From Eubacteriales bacterium (GTDB taxonomy: Bacteria > Bacillota > Clostridia > Lachnospirales > Lachnospiraceae), in contig JAUNPK010000006.1 of assembly GCA_030536855.1 (NCBI GenBank), forward strand, positions 1 to 64,000: 64,000 nucleotides of DNA, read 5' to 3'. Positions 9,187 to 17,988 of the stretch are shown here, piece by piece. Positions within the stretch are counted from its first letter, which is position 1, and each line of letters opens with the position of its first letter. Position numbers and translations under genes: made by a program. Below the pieces are notes generated by a model. That model did no database searches. It was given only the letters and a program-made list of their open reading frames with translations, and had not been told where the DNA came from.

Positions 9187-10665
9187 ATGAAGAATATAAG
9201 CAATGTTTTTGCAGGACATTCCGGCAGCAAAGCGGCAGGATGCAGTATTATAAAACTCTCCGGCAGCAGAGGGGCGGGAAGCAGAATTACAAGAATAATA
9301 AAAAATATGGTGTGTCTTGGTATGGTGATGGTGTTTATTTTATGCCAGACAGGTTGTGGAGCGGGCTCAAAGACGTCCGGCTCATCAGTAACACCGGGTT
9401 CATCAATAACACCGGCGCCGAAAGGTGATATAAAAGATATAGCCAATGATAAGGGAAATGTGACTTTGACCGGAATCCTGAGTGGTAAGGATGATAGCGG
9501 CAAGAAGCTGCATTTTATAGATATCTCGTCGGGAACGGAGTATTCGGTGCCTTATACGGGTGGCACTGATATTCAGGATGCACACGGTAAAGTTAAAGCT
9601 GTAACTGTTATGGATATAGGTGAGATATATGATGTTTACTGCAACAGCAAGGGAACAGCGGTTAAAATATATGGAAACTCCAACGCGTGGGAGAGAAATG
9701 AAGTTACGAACGCCACTATTGATGAGAACTCAAGGAAGATTACCATCGGGGGAACCAACCTGGTATATGAAAAATATGCACTGGTAACTTCAAAGGATAA
9801 ATTGCTGAGTATAGCTCAGATTGTTAAACAGGATGAACTTACTATTCGTGGAATTGGGGATAAGGCTTACTCAATCGTAGTTGATAAGGGTCATGGATAT
9901 CTCACCCTTACAGGTGTTGATGCCTTTTCAGGAGGCTATGTCAGCCTTGGAAGCAAACAGCTTTACGGAATAACTGATAATATGGTTATTACTGCAAAGG
10001 AAGGAACTTATAGTGTTGAGGTTCAGAATGGCAGCATGGTGGCAAGTAAAACAGTTACAGTTATTAAGGATCAGAGCACTACTTTAGATTTTTCTGAGTA
10101 CAAGACGGAATCAGAGAAAAAGGGCGCAATTAATTTTTCTGTAACACCAACTAACGCAGTTATGACAATTGATGGTGTGGAGGTGGATTATTCAAATCCG
10201 GTTTCCCTCACTTATGGAACTCATTATTTGACACTTTCAGCTAATTATTATACCAGCTATACAGAGACATTTGTGGTGAATTCAGCTTACAAAACCAAGG
10301 TTATTGATATGACATCAACCTCAGCCACAAAATCATCATCAACAACTTCGGCGACAACAGCAGATAAGACCAGAGGTTACTCTGTTAAGGTTACAGCTCC
10401 GGAGGGGGCAAGTTTATATGTGGACAGTGTGTATGTTGGAGTGATTCCTTGTTCTTTTAATAAATCAAGTGGAAATAAGACTATAACATTGACACAAAGT
10501 GGTTATAATACTATCAGTTATACAATAAACATAGCAAATGCAACCGGGGATTTGACATATGCATTTCCGTCTATGGAATCAAGCTCAAGCTCGTCTACTA
10601 CACCGACGGTAGAGACGCCAACGGTTGCAACGCCGACGGCAGCAACAATATCGGGTAACAATTAA
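9187..10665 (+). CDS. PEGA-domain surface lipoprotein, hypothetical
   Basis: The N-terminus has a basic stretch (RITRIIKN), a hydrophobic core and the lipobox ILCQTGC near residue 57, so it is probably a lipoprotein held at the outer face of the membrane. A Gly/Ser/Thr/Pro linker follows. The middle is beta-rich with no recognised domain. Two PEGA-like repeats are visible: about residues 315-378 (AVMTIDGVEVDYSNPVSL...GTHYLTLSA) and 397-452 (GASLYVDSVYVGVIPCSF...NKTITLTQSGY). The C-terminus is a Ser/Thr/Pro tail (TPTVETPTVATPTAAT). The ribosome binding site before ATG 9187 is weak (GGGATT), and a start nearer the hydrophobic core, for example ATG 9307, is possible. PEGA domains often occur in surface proteins; the function is unknown. 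Confidence 0.7.
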   Translation: MKNISNVFAGHSGSKAAGCSIIKLSGSRGAGSRITRIIKNMVCLGMVMVFILCQTGCGAGSKTSGSSVTPGSSITPAPKGDIKDIANDKGNVTLTGILSGKDDSGKKLHFIDISSGTEYSVPYTGGTDIQDAHGKVKAVTVMDIGEIYDVYCNSKGTAVKIYGNSNAWERNEVTNATIDENSRKITIGGTNLVYEKYALVTSKDKLLSIAQIVKQDELTIRGIGDKAYSIVVDKGHGYLTLTGVDAFSGGYVSLGSKQLYGITDNMVITAKEGTYSVEVQNGSMVASKTVTVIKDQSTTLDFSEYKTESEKKGAINFSVTPTNAVMTIDGVEVDYSNPVSLTYGTHYLTLSANYYTSYTETFVVNSAYKTKVIDMTSTSATKSSSTTSATTADKTRGYSVKVTAPEGASLYVDSVYVGVIPCSFNKSSGNKTITLTQSGYNTISYTINIANATGDLTYAFPSMESSSSSSTTPTVETPTVATPTAATISGNN

Positions 10666-10675
10666 AAATAAAAAA

Positions 10676-10748
10676 GGGGTCTGACCCCTTAAAATTTTTA
10701 TAAACTTTTTGAAAAAAAGTTTATAAAAATTTTATGGGGTCAGACCCC
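10676..10748 (+). repeat. 73-bp palindromic repeat (copy C)
   Basis: Full-length copy of the palindrome, in the opposite sense to copies B and D (GGGGTCTGACCCC on the left, GGGGTCAGACCCC on the right). Its right end is only 6 bp from the Shine-Dalgarno (CTGGAGG) of the aminotransferase gene at 10767. The ATGGGGTCAGACCCC inside it creates a false upstream start reading MGSDP. Confidence 0.9.
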
Positions 10749-10766
10749 ATCCCACTGGAGGTAACT

Positions 10767-11969
10767 ATGACAAAGAGAATGAATATACCATTTTCACCCC
10801 CGGATATAACGGAGGAAGAGATCGAAGAGGTAGCAGCAGCGTTAAGATCAGGGTGGATTACAACAGGACCAAGAACTAAAGAACTTGAAAAACAGATGGC
10901 TGAATTTTGTCATACAAAGAGAGGTGCCTGCCTCAATTCAGCTACTGCATGTATGGAGACTGCTCTGAGATTGTTCGAAATCGGACTGGGAGATGAAGTT
11001 ATAGTTCCAGCCTACACATATACAGCATCCGCCAGTGTGGTATGCCATGTTGGTGCTACCCTCAAGCTTATAGATGTTGAGAAGGGTACATTTCATTTGG
11101 ATTATGATGCTTTGTCGGAAGCTATCACTGAGAAAACCAAAGCTGTAATTCCGGTAGATATAGCCGGTGTTATGGTGGATTATGACAGAATCAGAGAAAT
11201 TGTTGAAAGCAAAAAGTCATTATTCAAGCCTGATTCAAAGTTTCAGGAAGCACTGGGAAGAATACTTATTCTCGCTGACTCAGCTCATGGTTACGGGGCC
11301 TCAAGGGGTGGGAAAATGAGCGGGGAATGTGCTGATTTTACTTCATTTTCATTTCATGCAGTGAAAAATTTTACAACTGCTGAAGGTGGAGGACTGGTGT
11401 GGAGAGAACTTCCCGGAGTTGAAGATGAGGAAATATACAAAAAGATAATGCTCCTATCTCTTCACGGACAATCAAAAGATGCCCTTGCGAAGACTAAGCT
11501 GGGAGCCTGGGAATATGATATTGTGGACACCTATTACAAATGCAACATGACTGATGTGGTAGCAAGTCTAGGACTTGTCCAAATGAAGAGATACCCGGGA
11601 CTTCTTGCGAGACGTAAAGAAATAATTCAAAAATACACAGCGGGAATTGAAGCAGAGGATGTATCATGTCTTACTCATTATACTGATGAGTATACATCCA
11701 GCGGGCATCTTATGCTGGTGAGGCTGTTAAAAAAAGACGTAGAGGAACGCAATGCATTTATCACAGCTATGGCAGCGGAAGGTATTGCCACAAATGTACA
11801 TTATAAGCCTCTACCAATGCATACTGCATATAAAAAGCTGGGATTTGATATCAAGGATTTTCCTAATTCTTACGATATGTATAGAAATGAGGTTACATTA
11901 CCTCTCCACACACTTCTTACAGATGAACAGATTGACTATATCATAGAAACATTTAACAGATTAAAATAG
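10767..11969 (+). CDS. DegT/DnrJ/EryC1/StrS sugar aminotransferase (PglE/ArnB-like)
   Basis: A PLP-dependent enzyme of about 400 residues that transaminates a nucleotide-linked keto-sugar. The PLP-lysine block FSFHAVKNFTTAEGGG is clear near residue 200, and the family's N-terminal pattern PPDITEEEIEEVAAALRSGWITTGP is present. With a PglF-like 4,6-dehydratase (13878) and a small phosphoglycosyl transferase (12052) close by, the likely substrate is UDP-4-keto-6-deoxy-GlcNAc, giving a 4-amino-4,6-dideoxy sugar. ArnB acting on UDP-Ara4O is the main alternative. ATG 10767 with CTGGAGG is chosen over ATG 10734, which lies inside the palindromic repeat. Confidence 0.88.
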   Translation: MTKRMNIPFSPPDITEEEIEEVAAALRSGWITTGPRTKELEKQMAEFCHTKRGACLNSATACMETALRLFEIGLGDEVIVPAYTYTASASVVCHVGATLKLIDVEKGTFHLDYDALSEAITEKTKAVIPVDIAGVMVDYDRIREIVESKKSLFKPDSKFQEALGRILILADSAHGYGASRGGKMSGECADFTSFSFHAVKNFTTAEGGGLVWRELPGVEDEEIYKKIMLLSLHGQSKDALAKTKLGAWEYDIVDTYYKCNMTDVVASLGLVQMKRYPGLLARRKEIIQKYTAGIEAEDVSCLTHYTDEYTSSGHLMLVRLLKKDVEERNAFITAMAAEGIATNVHYKPLPMHTAYKKLGFDIKDFPNSYDMYRNEVTLPLHTLLTDEQIDYIIETFNRLK

Positions 11970-12051
11970 TTATGAAACCGGGAGTGCGGCTGACGGAGTG
12001 TGTTAAGGAAAATGTATTCCGTCACATTGATTTGTATTATGGAGATTAATT

Positions 12052-12762
12052 ATGGAATTACGCAGATGGAACGACTTGCCACCTAAAATGAGGAACAGGG
12101 AAGTCAGAAAATATTACAATATCTTATGCAGACATACAGGATGGCTCAGGGTTAAGAGAATATTTGACGTATTAGTTGCAACTATTATGTTGATTGTTCT
12201 TGCCATTCCTATGGCTGTAATTGCGGTGCTTATAAAGCTGGATTCTCCGGGACCTGTGTTGTTTAAGCAGAAGAGAGTGACACAATATGGACGAATATTT
12301 GAGATATATAAATTCAGAACTATGTGTGACAATGCCAGTAGTATGGGTGCTTCTGTAACAGTGGACAAGGATATGAGAATTACGAAAATTGGTGCGAAGT
12401 TGAGAAAAATAAGAGCTGACGAGTTTCCTCAGGTGTTTAACATTATTGCAGGTGACATGACACTGATTGGCACAAGACCTGAGGTTCCTGAATATGTAAG
12501 ACAGTACACTGACGAAATGTATGCCACACTTCTGCTTCCGGCAGGGCTTACTTCAAGGACAAGCATTGCTTACAAGGATGAGGACAAGATTTTAGGACAG
12601 GCAGAAGATCCTGATAAGGCATATATTGAGGAAGTTCTTCCTATGAAAATGAAGTATAATCTGGAAAGTTTAAGAAGATTCGGAATTAGGGAAGAAAGTA
12701 AAGTACTATGGGATACATTTGCATCGGTTGTTGGAAGCGAAAAACTTACGGTTAAGAAATAA
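12052..12762 (+). CDS. small phosphoglycosyl transferase (PglC/bacterial sugar transferase family)
   Basis: A monotopic bacterial sugar transferase of 236 residues. It has one hydrophobic segment (about residues 36-60) followed by the conserved core: SPGPVLFKQKRV, IYKFRTM, RADEFPQVFNIIAGDM, IGTRPE. It transfers a sugar-1-phosphate from a UDP-sugar to undecaprenyl phosphate and so starts lipid-linked glycan assembly. The size fits the PglC-like minimal form plus a short N-terminal extension, and not the large WbaP/WcaJ form found later at 52085. It lies between the aminotransferase and the GT2/dehydratase genes. Palindromic repeat copy D follows its stop codon. Confidence 0.9.
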   Translation: MELRRWNDLPPKMRNREVRKYYNILCRHTGWLRVKRIFDVLVATIMLIVLAIPMAVIAVLIKLDSPGPVLFKQKRVTQYGRIFEIYKFRTMCDNASSMGASVTVDKDMRITKIGAKLRKIRADEFPQVFNIIAGDMTLIGTRPEVPEYVRQYTDEMYATLLLPAGLTSRTSIAYKDEDKILGQAEDPDKAYIEEVLPMKMKYNLESLRRFGIREESKVLWDTFASVVGSEKLTVKK

Positions 12763-12777
12763 CTTTTGGGAAGGGGA

Positions 12778-12850
12778 GGGGTCAGACCCCGGAAAATTTT
12801 TATAAACTTTTTGCAAAAAAGTTTATAAAAATTTTATGGGGTCTGACCCC
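12778..12850 (+). repeat. 73-bp palindromic repeat (copy D)
   Basis: Full-length copy in the same sense as copy B (GGGGTCAGACCCC...GGGGTCTGACCCC). It lies between two same-strand genes and ends 12 bp before the ATG at 12863. As in copy C, an ATG within it (12836) makes a false MGSDP extension of the next gene. Confidence 0.9.
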
Positions 12851-12862
12851 ACATCGTGGAAT

Positions 12863-13900
12863 ATGTTCATTACGGTATGCGTTATTGCTTATAACGAAGA
12901 GAAATCGATTAACAGAATATTGGAGGATATAAGCAACCAGGATTATGCTCACAGTGATATGGAGGTGGTTCTGGTTGATGGTGCGTCAGGCGACAGAACA
13001 AAATGTATTATGGAAAAATACGCCGCGGACAATAACGATAGTCCGGACCCCTTCAGAAGAGTGGTGGTGCTTGATAATCCTAAGAGAACCCTTCCAAGTG
13101 GGTGGAATGTAGCCCTTAAAGAATACAAGGGAGATGCCATCATTAAGGTGGATGCCCATGCACAGATTCCTAAGGATTTTGTAAGTAAAAATGTCAAAGT
13201 GCTGGAATCAGGGGAATATATCTGTGGAGGTGTGCGTCCTACAATTCTGGATGAATCAACACCATGGAGAGAGACCCTTCTTCTTGCGGAGAACAGTATG
13301 TTTGGTTCCAGTATAGCACCATACAGGAACAATCCCGGAAGGTCATACGTTAAGTCAATGTTTCATGCTGCATACAGACGTGAAGTGTTTGATAAGGTGG
13401 GATTTTTCAATGAGGAATTGGTAAGAACAGAGGATAACGAGATACATTACAGGATGAGAAAGGCGGGGTATAAGCTTTGCTTTGATCCTGATATTATTTC
13501 GTATCAGCATATACGAAGCAGCCTTCCTAAAATGCTTAAACAGAAGTATTCCAATGGATACTGGATTGGCGTCACAAGCATGGTATGTCCCGAATGTCTG
13601 TCAATATATCATTTTGTTCCATTTGCCTTTGTAACAGCAATTGCTGCCACAACAGTGGGACAGGCATTCAGAAAGACATGTAAAATAGCTTCCATAACGG
13701 CAAAACTTATGTGGGGAGCATATGCTTCTCTTGCTGTGGGAATGTCGGTGCTATCATCTGTTAAAGCAAAGGATAGGAGAAATAGGACAAATTTATTACT
13801 GCCGGTGTTGTTTTTGTTGTTACATTTAAGCTACGGAATAGGAACTGTAGCAGGTTTACTGAAAGGAAGTCAAAGTTATGGAAGAAACAAGAAAAGATAA
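12863..13900 (+). CDS. family 2 glycosyltransferase (ExoA-like)
   Basis: An inverting GT-A glycosyltransferase. The N-terminus is VCVIAYNEEKSINRIL, the nucleotide-binding Asp is in VDGASGDRT, and the DxD-like region is IIKVDAHAQIP near residue 101. The acceptor-loop RTEDNEIHYRMRKAGY block follows near residue 187. Two or three hydrophobic segments after about residue 245 anchor it to the membrane, as in ExoA of succinoglycan synthesis. It probably adds the second sugar on the lipid-linked intermediate. ATG 12863 is used; the longer frame from 12836 would start inside palindromic repeat copy D. It overlaps the next gene by 23 bp. Confidence 0.88.
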   Translation: MFITVCVIAYNEEKSINRILEDISNQDYAHSDMEVVLVDGASGDRTKCIMEKYAADNNDSPDPFRRVVVLDNPKRTLPSGWNVALKEYKGDAIIKVDAHAQIPKDFVSKNVKVLESGEYICGGVRPTILDESTPWRETLLLAENSMFGSSIAPYRNNPGRSYVKSMFHAAYRREVFDKVGFFNEELVRTEDNEIHYRMRKAGYKLCFDPDIISYQHIRSSLPKMLKQKYSNGYWIGVTSMVCPECLSIYHFVPFAFVTAIAATTVGQAFRKTCKIASITAKLMWGAYASLAVGMSVLSSVKAKDRRNRTNLLLPVLFLLLHLSYGIGTVAGLLKGSQSYGRNKKR

Positions 13901-15740
13901 ATTACAGCTTCTTGTAAGAAGAATTTTCTTGATAATTACAGATATTATATTAGTAAACGGAAGCTTGCTTCTTGCACTTCTCATGAGATTTGATGTGAGA
14001 TTGGAAGCCATTGAGCCCCAATACCTGGAGACCTATAAAGATACATTTTTACCATATACTATAATCACACTTTTGATATTCTGGTGTTTCAGGATGTATC
14101 ACAGTTTGTGGCAGTATGCAAGTATTGCGGAGCTGTATAAGATTGCGGAAGCCTGTGTGGTAGCGGAAATTTTATATCTGGGATTAACTGCCATACTGGG
14201 AGAAATGATGCCAAGATCCTGCTATTTTACAGCAGGAGTATTTCTGTTAGTTGCCATGAGCGCCAGCCGTTTCATGTATCGTATTTTAAGAACGGCCATA
14301 CAGAACTACAGACATACATCAGAGCAGATTAAGATTATGATTATAGGTGCAGGTGAGGCAACTAATGCATTGATGAGGGAAATCCAGAACTCCAGATATC
14401 TGGATAACTCTAAGGTTGTAGCAATTATTGATGATGATCCTAAGAAAATCGGAAAATATATAAGAGGTGTGAAGGTAGTTGGTACAAGGCATAACATTAA
14501 AGAGTATGCAAGATACTACAGCATTGATGAAATAATCTTTGCCATACCGTCAGCGTCACAGGACACAAAAAGGGAAATCCTTAACATTTGTAAAGAGACA
14601 CCATGTAACTTGAAAATCATACCGGGTATGTACCAGATGATGGATGGGGAAATCAACATTAACGATATCAGAAATGTTGATGTTACCGATCTTTTGGGAA
14701 GGGACCCTATTTCAGTTGATTTAGAGTCCATCATGGGATATGTATCCAATAAGGTTGTAATGGTAACTGGCGGTGGCGGCTCTATTGGTTCTGAGCTTTG
14801 CAGACAGCTTGTAAAACACAATCCGAAGTGTCTTATCATATTTGATATATATGAGAATAATGCCTACGATATACAGCAGGAATTAGAGATGGATTATCCG
14901 GATGCTAATGTCGTAACACTTATAGGCTCAGTAAGAAATCAATCCCGACTGGAGGATGTGTTTGCAATATATAAACCTGATATAGTATATCATGCAGCAG
15001 CCCATAAGCATGTTCCCCTTATGGAGATAAGTCCTAATGAGGCTATTAAAAATAATGTGTGTGGCACATGGAATGTTGCTAAGATGGCTGATAAGTATAA
15101 AACTAAGAGATTTGTAATGATTAGTACAGATAAGGCTGTTAATCCAACCAATGTAATGGGAGCAACCAAGCGAATCTGTGAAATGATTATCCAGTACTAT
15201 AACGAAATTTCCGAAACAGAATTTGTGGCTGTAAGGTTCGGTAATGTACTTGGAAGTAATGGTTCAGTCATTCCGCTATTTAAGAAACAGATTGAAGCCG
15301 GAGGACCTGTAACAGTCACACATCCTGACATTATACGATATTTTATGACAATACCGGAAGCGGTATCCCTGGTTATTCAGGCGGGAGCTTACGCAAAAGG
15401 CGGAGAAATATTTATTCTTGACATGGGAGATCCTGTTAAAATAGATGACCTTGCCAAGAACCTTATAAGACTTTCGGGATATACACTGGGAGTTAATATG
15501 GAAATCAAGTATACAGGACTTCGTCCGGGAGAGAAGTTATATGAAGAACTTCTTATGGACGAAGAGGGATTGCAGGATACAGCCAATAAGCTTATCCATA
15601 TAGGTAAGCCAATAGAGTTTGATAAAGAACATTTTGCAGAAAGAATAGAGAAGCTTAAAGATTATGCATACTCTGAATCAGAGCAGGATGTAAGAGATTA
15701 CGTAAAGTTTATGGTACCAACATATAAACCCAAAAATTAA
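13878..15740 (+). CDS. membrane-bound nucleotide-sugar 4,6-dehydratase (PglF/CapD/FlaA1 family)
   Basis: A 620-residue protein with four N-terminal membrane segments (to about residue 130), a CoA-binding/Rossmann-like domain (IIGAGEATNAL near 153) and a C-terminal SDR domain with VTGGGGSIGSELCRQ near 295. The active-site block reads STDKAVNPTNVMGATKR. As in PglF/FlaA1 dehydratases, the catalytic Tyr position is Met and the Asp-Lys pair is kept, so it should make UDP-4-keto-6-deoxy-GlcNAc. The product would feed the aminotransferase at 10767 and the phosphoglycosyl transferase at 12052. No PglD-like acetyltransferase is seen in the window. Confidence 0.9.
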   Translation: MEETRKDKLQLLVRRIFLIITDIILVNGSLLLALLMRFDVRLEAIEPQYLETYKDTFLPYTIITLLIFWCFRMYHSLWQYASIAELYKIAEACVVAEILYLGLTAILGEMMPRSCYFTAGVFLLVAMSASRFMYRILRTAIQNYRHTSEQIKIMIIGAGEATNALMREIQNSRYLDNSKVVAIIDDDPKKIGKYIRGVKVVGTRHNIKEYARYYSIDEIIFAIPSASQDTKREILNICKETPCNLKIIPGMYQMMDGEININDIRNVDVTDLLGRDPISVDLESIMGYVSNKVVMVTGGGGSIGSELCRQLVKHNPKCLIIFDIYENNAYDIQQELEMDYPDANVVTLIGSVRNQSRLEDVFAIYKPDIVYHAAAHKHVPLMEISPNEAIKNNVCGTWNVAKMADKYKTKRFVMISTDKAVNPTNVMGATKRICEMIIQYYNEISETEFVAVRFGNVLGSNGSVIPLFKKQIEAGGPVTVTHPDIIRYFMTIPEAVSLVIQAGAYAKGGEIFILDMGDPVKIDDLAKNLIRLSGYTLGVNMEIKYTGLRPGEKLYEELLMDEEGLQDTANKLIHIGKPIEFDKEHFAERIEKLKDYAYSESEQDVRDYVKFMVPTYKPKN

Positions 15741-15782
15741 ACGACTCGGAATGGGTTGCTATATTTCGGAATGGTGATTAGT

Positions 15783-16877
15783 ATGAAATATATTATTAAT
15801 GGTAATTTTTTGTATGGATCTGTGCTTGGTGTGCAGCGTTATGGAAGAGAGATTACACATGAGTTGGATAAGTTAATAAAAGATAAACCGTATAATGTTG
15901 AAATCGTTATGCCCACTATTGATTCTGATGGTACATCAGTATTTATAGAGAAGTATCAGAGCCTGTATGAAAATATCAAGATTGTTGTAATAGAAGGCAA
16001 GGCAGGAAGAAAATGGGATCAATTTAGTTTTAATAAGTATGTAAAATCCCAAAACAGGAATGGAGAGATTGCAAAACCCATATATTTGTGTAACGAAGTT
16101 TCTTTGTTTATGAAAGACGGAATTGCAGTTATTCATGATATTGCATTTAAAACACATCCTGATTTTTTCATAGAGCCAGGAGACTGGCATGAAATTATCT
16201 TCAGAAGAATGATGTATAGGCGAGCGTTTAAGAAGGCGGCTTATATATTAACAGTGAGTGAATTCTCAAAAAAAGAAATATTAGATAATTATCAATTGAA
16301 AAATCCCCACATAATTGTTGCGGGTAATGGGTGGCAGCATTTTGATACAAAGAATATAGATGAGTTGGTATTCGACCAATACGCCACAAGGCTTAAGAGG
16401 GGTGAGTATTATTTTTATCTGGCATCACTGGCACCTAATAAGAACCTGAGATGGATATTGGAGAATGCAAAGGAAAATCCTGACACGATATATGTAATTG
16501 CAGGTAAATCACTGGGAGACGATTCCGGGATAGAGAAGATGCCTAACGTAATATATTTGGGATATACGTCAGATGAGACATCTAAAGCACTTATGAAATA
16601 TTGCAAAGCATTCTTATTTCCATCAACATATGAGGGATTTGGAATACCGCCAATGGAAGCACTATGTATGGGAGCAAGAATTATTCTTGGGGATATACCG
16701 GTGCTTCGCGAAATATATGGAAATGCAGCCAAGTATGTAGACTGCAAAAATCCATATATCAATCTTGATGAAATGGTTGAGAGTTGGGAAATAGAAGACG
16801 GTGCAGTGAAAGAAGTTCTTAATAATAATTCATGGGCTAAGTCGGCCGGAAAATTGATGGAGGTTATGGATAAGTGA
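15783..16877 (+). CDS. group 1 (GT4) glycosyltransferase
   Basis: A retaining GT-B glycosyltransferase of 364 residues. The C-terminal donor-binding signature is YEGFGIPPMEALCMGARI (E-x7-E pattern), and GNGWQHF lies at the domain junction. The frame is open from 15756, but ATG 15783 gives the clean MKYIINGNF N-terminus. It is paralogous to 21485-22543: both share GNGWQHF, NLCNEV/YLCNEV, YEGFGIPPMEAL, and even the leader GAATGG-GATTAGT before the ATG. Its stop overlaps the next gene's GTG by 4 bp (GTGA), indicating translational coupling. The sugar donor is unknown. Confidence 0.88.
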   Translation: MKYIINGNFLYGSVLGVQRYGREITHELDKLIKDKPYNVEIVMPTIDSDGTSVFIEKYQSLYENIKIVVIEGKAGRKWDQFSFNKYVKSQNRNGEIAKPIYLCNEVSLFMKDGIAVIHDIAFKTHPDFFIEPGDWHEIIFRRMMYRRAFKKAAYILTVSEFSKKEILDNYQLKNPHIIVAGNGWQHFDTKNIDELVFDQYATRLKRGEYYFYLASLAPNKNLRWILENAKENPDTIYVIAGKSLGDDSGIEKMPNVIYLGYTSDETSKALMKYCKAFLFPSTYEGFGIPPMEALCMGARIILGDIPVLREIYGNAAKYVDCKNPYINLDEMVESWEIEDGAVKEVLNNNSWAKSAGKLMEVMDK

Positions 16878-17965
16878 AGATAGCCGTAGATGCACGTACA
16901 TTGGGCAGCAGACCCAGTGGAGTTGGCATGTATCTTAATGATTTTCTAAAACAGCTTGTTAAGTATGACGAATTGGAATTTGTGCTTATCTCAGATGTTG
17001 CTGAAAGTGAATATATAAAAGCATTTGAAAAAATGGGAATTACTGTTCTTACACAGGGAAAACAGATATATAAGAGTGTTGGCGTTTACGGATACTTTAT
17101 GTTTGTTCAAAAAATGCTGGACAGGGTTAAACCGGATATATTCTGGGAAGTGAATACAGTTATTCCTATTAAACTTAAAGGCAACTTTAAGACAATGATC
17201 ACAATTCATGATATGTTTCCTATTGAATATGTTCAGTATTTTGGACGGGTTTACAGTACGTATTTTAAGAAAAACCTTAAAATGACATTGAAAAATACGG
17301 ACATGATTTTATATAACTCTGAACAGACTAAGAGAACCACAGAGATATATTTTCCGGAGGCTAAAGAAATCAACAATTGCAATGCATATATCATTTCAAA
17401 TCCCCTTAAAGATAAGTGGGTAACAATGGATGATGATTATTTTCTTTATGTTGGGAATATGGAAAAACGTAAAGGTGTAGACCTTCTTTTAAAGGGGTAT
17501 ACAAGATACAGACAACTTGGGGGAAACAAGAAACTTATTCTTGCCGGCAAGATGCAGGAAGAAGAAATAAGAAAGCAGTTAGATGAAACAATGAAACGTA
17601 CTAAGGGTATCACATATCTTGATTATGTGACCCATGACAAGAAGCATGAATTGTATGCCAGTATGTCAGCATTTGTGTTCCCATCAAAGGCAGAAGGTTT
17701 TGGTATGCCAATAATTGAGGTTATGAAGTTTAATAAGCCAATCATTGCAAGTAATCTTCCTATATTCTATGAGATAGCAGATGATAATATTAATACATTT
17801 TCATTGATTGGATGTAATGAATATGAACAGACAGAGAATCTTGCTCAGGCAATGATTAATTATAATGATAATGTGGATGTGAATTCATACAAAGAAATTG
17901 TTGCCAGATTTGCCCCGGAAAAACTGGGAAGGAAAGTGTACGAATTTATATTAGGGGTGCGTTAA
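16874..17965 (+). CDS. group 1 (GT4) glycosyltransferase
   Basis: A 363-residue GT-B enzyme. N-terminal MKIAVDARTLGSRPSGVGMYL carries the Gly-rich acceptor-side loop, ITIHDMFPIEY follows near residue 112, and the donor site is FPSKAEGFGMPIIEVMKF near residue 271. It starts at GTG 16874, overlapping the previous stop by 4 bp. It belongs to the same GT4 subgroup as mannosyl- and rhamnosyltransferases of polysaccharide clusters, but the donor cannot be read from the sequence. GDP-rhamnose or GDP-mannose made by the downstream genes are candidates. Confidence 0.87.
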   Translation: MKIAVDARTLGSRPSGVGMYLNDFLKQLVKYDELEFVLISDVAESEYIKAFEKMGITVLTQGKQIYKSVGVYGYFMFVQKMLDRVKPDIFWEVNTVIPIKLKGNFKTMITIHDMFPIEYVQYFGRVYSTYFKKNLKMTLKNTDMILYNSEQTKRTTEIYFPEAKEINNCNAYIISNPLKDKWVTMDDDYFLYVGNMEKRKGVDLLLKGYTRYRQLGGNKKLILAGKMQEEEIRKQLDETMKRTKGITYLDYVTHDKKHELYASMSAFVFPSKAEGFGMPIIEVMKFNKPIIASNLPIFYEIADDNINTFSLIGCNEYEQTENLAQAMINYNDNVDVNSYKEIVARFAPEKLGRKVYEFILGVR

Positions 17966-17988
17966 TTTTATAAATAAGAGGGCAATTT

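Noticed and set aside
9150-9428. 92-codon plus-strand frame with many Arg, Gln and Tyr
   Set aside because: Overlaps the start of the PEGA lipoprotein gene in another frame. It has no ribosome binding site and no domain, while the lipoprotein frame has a signal peptide and lipobox.
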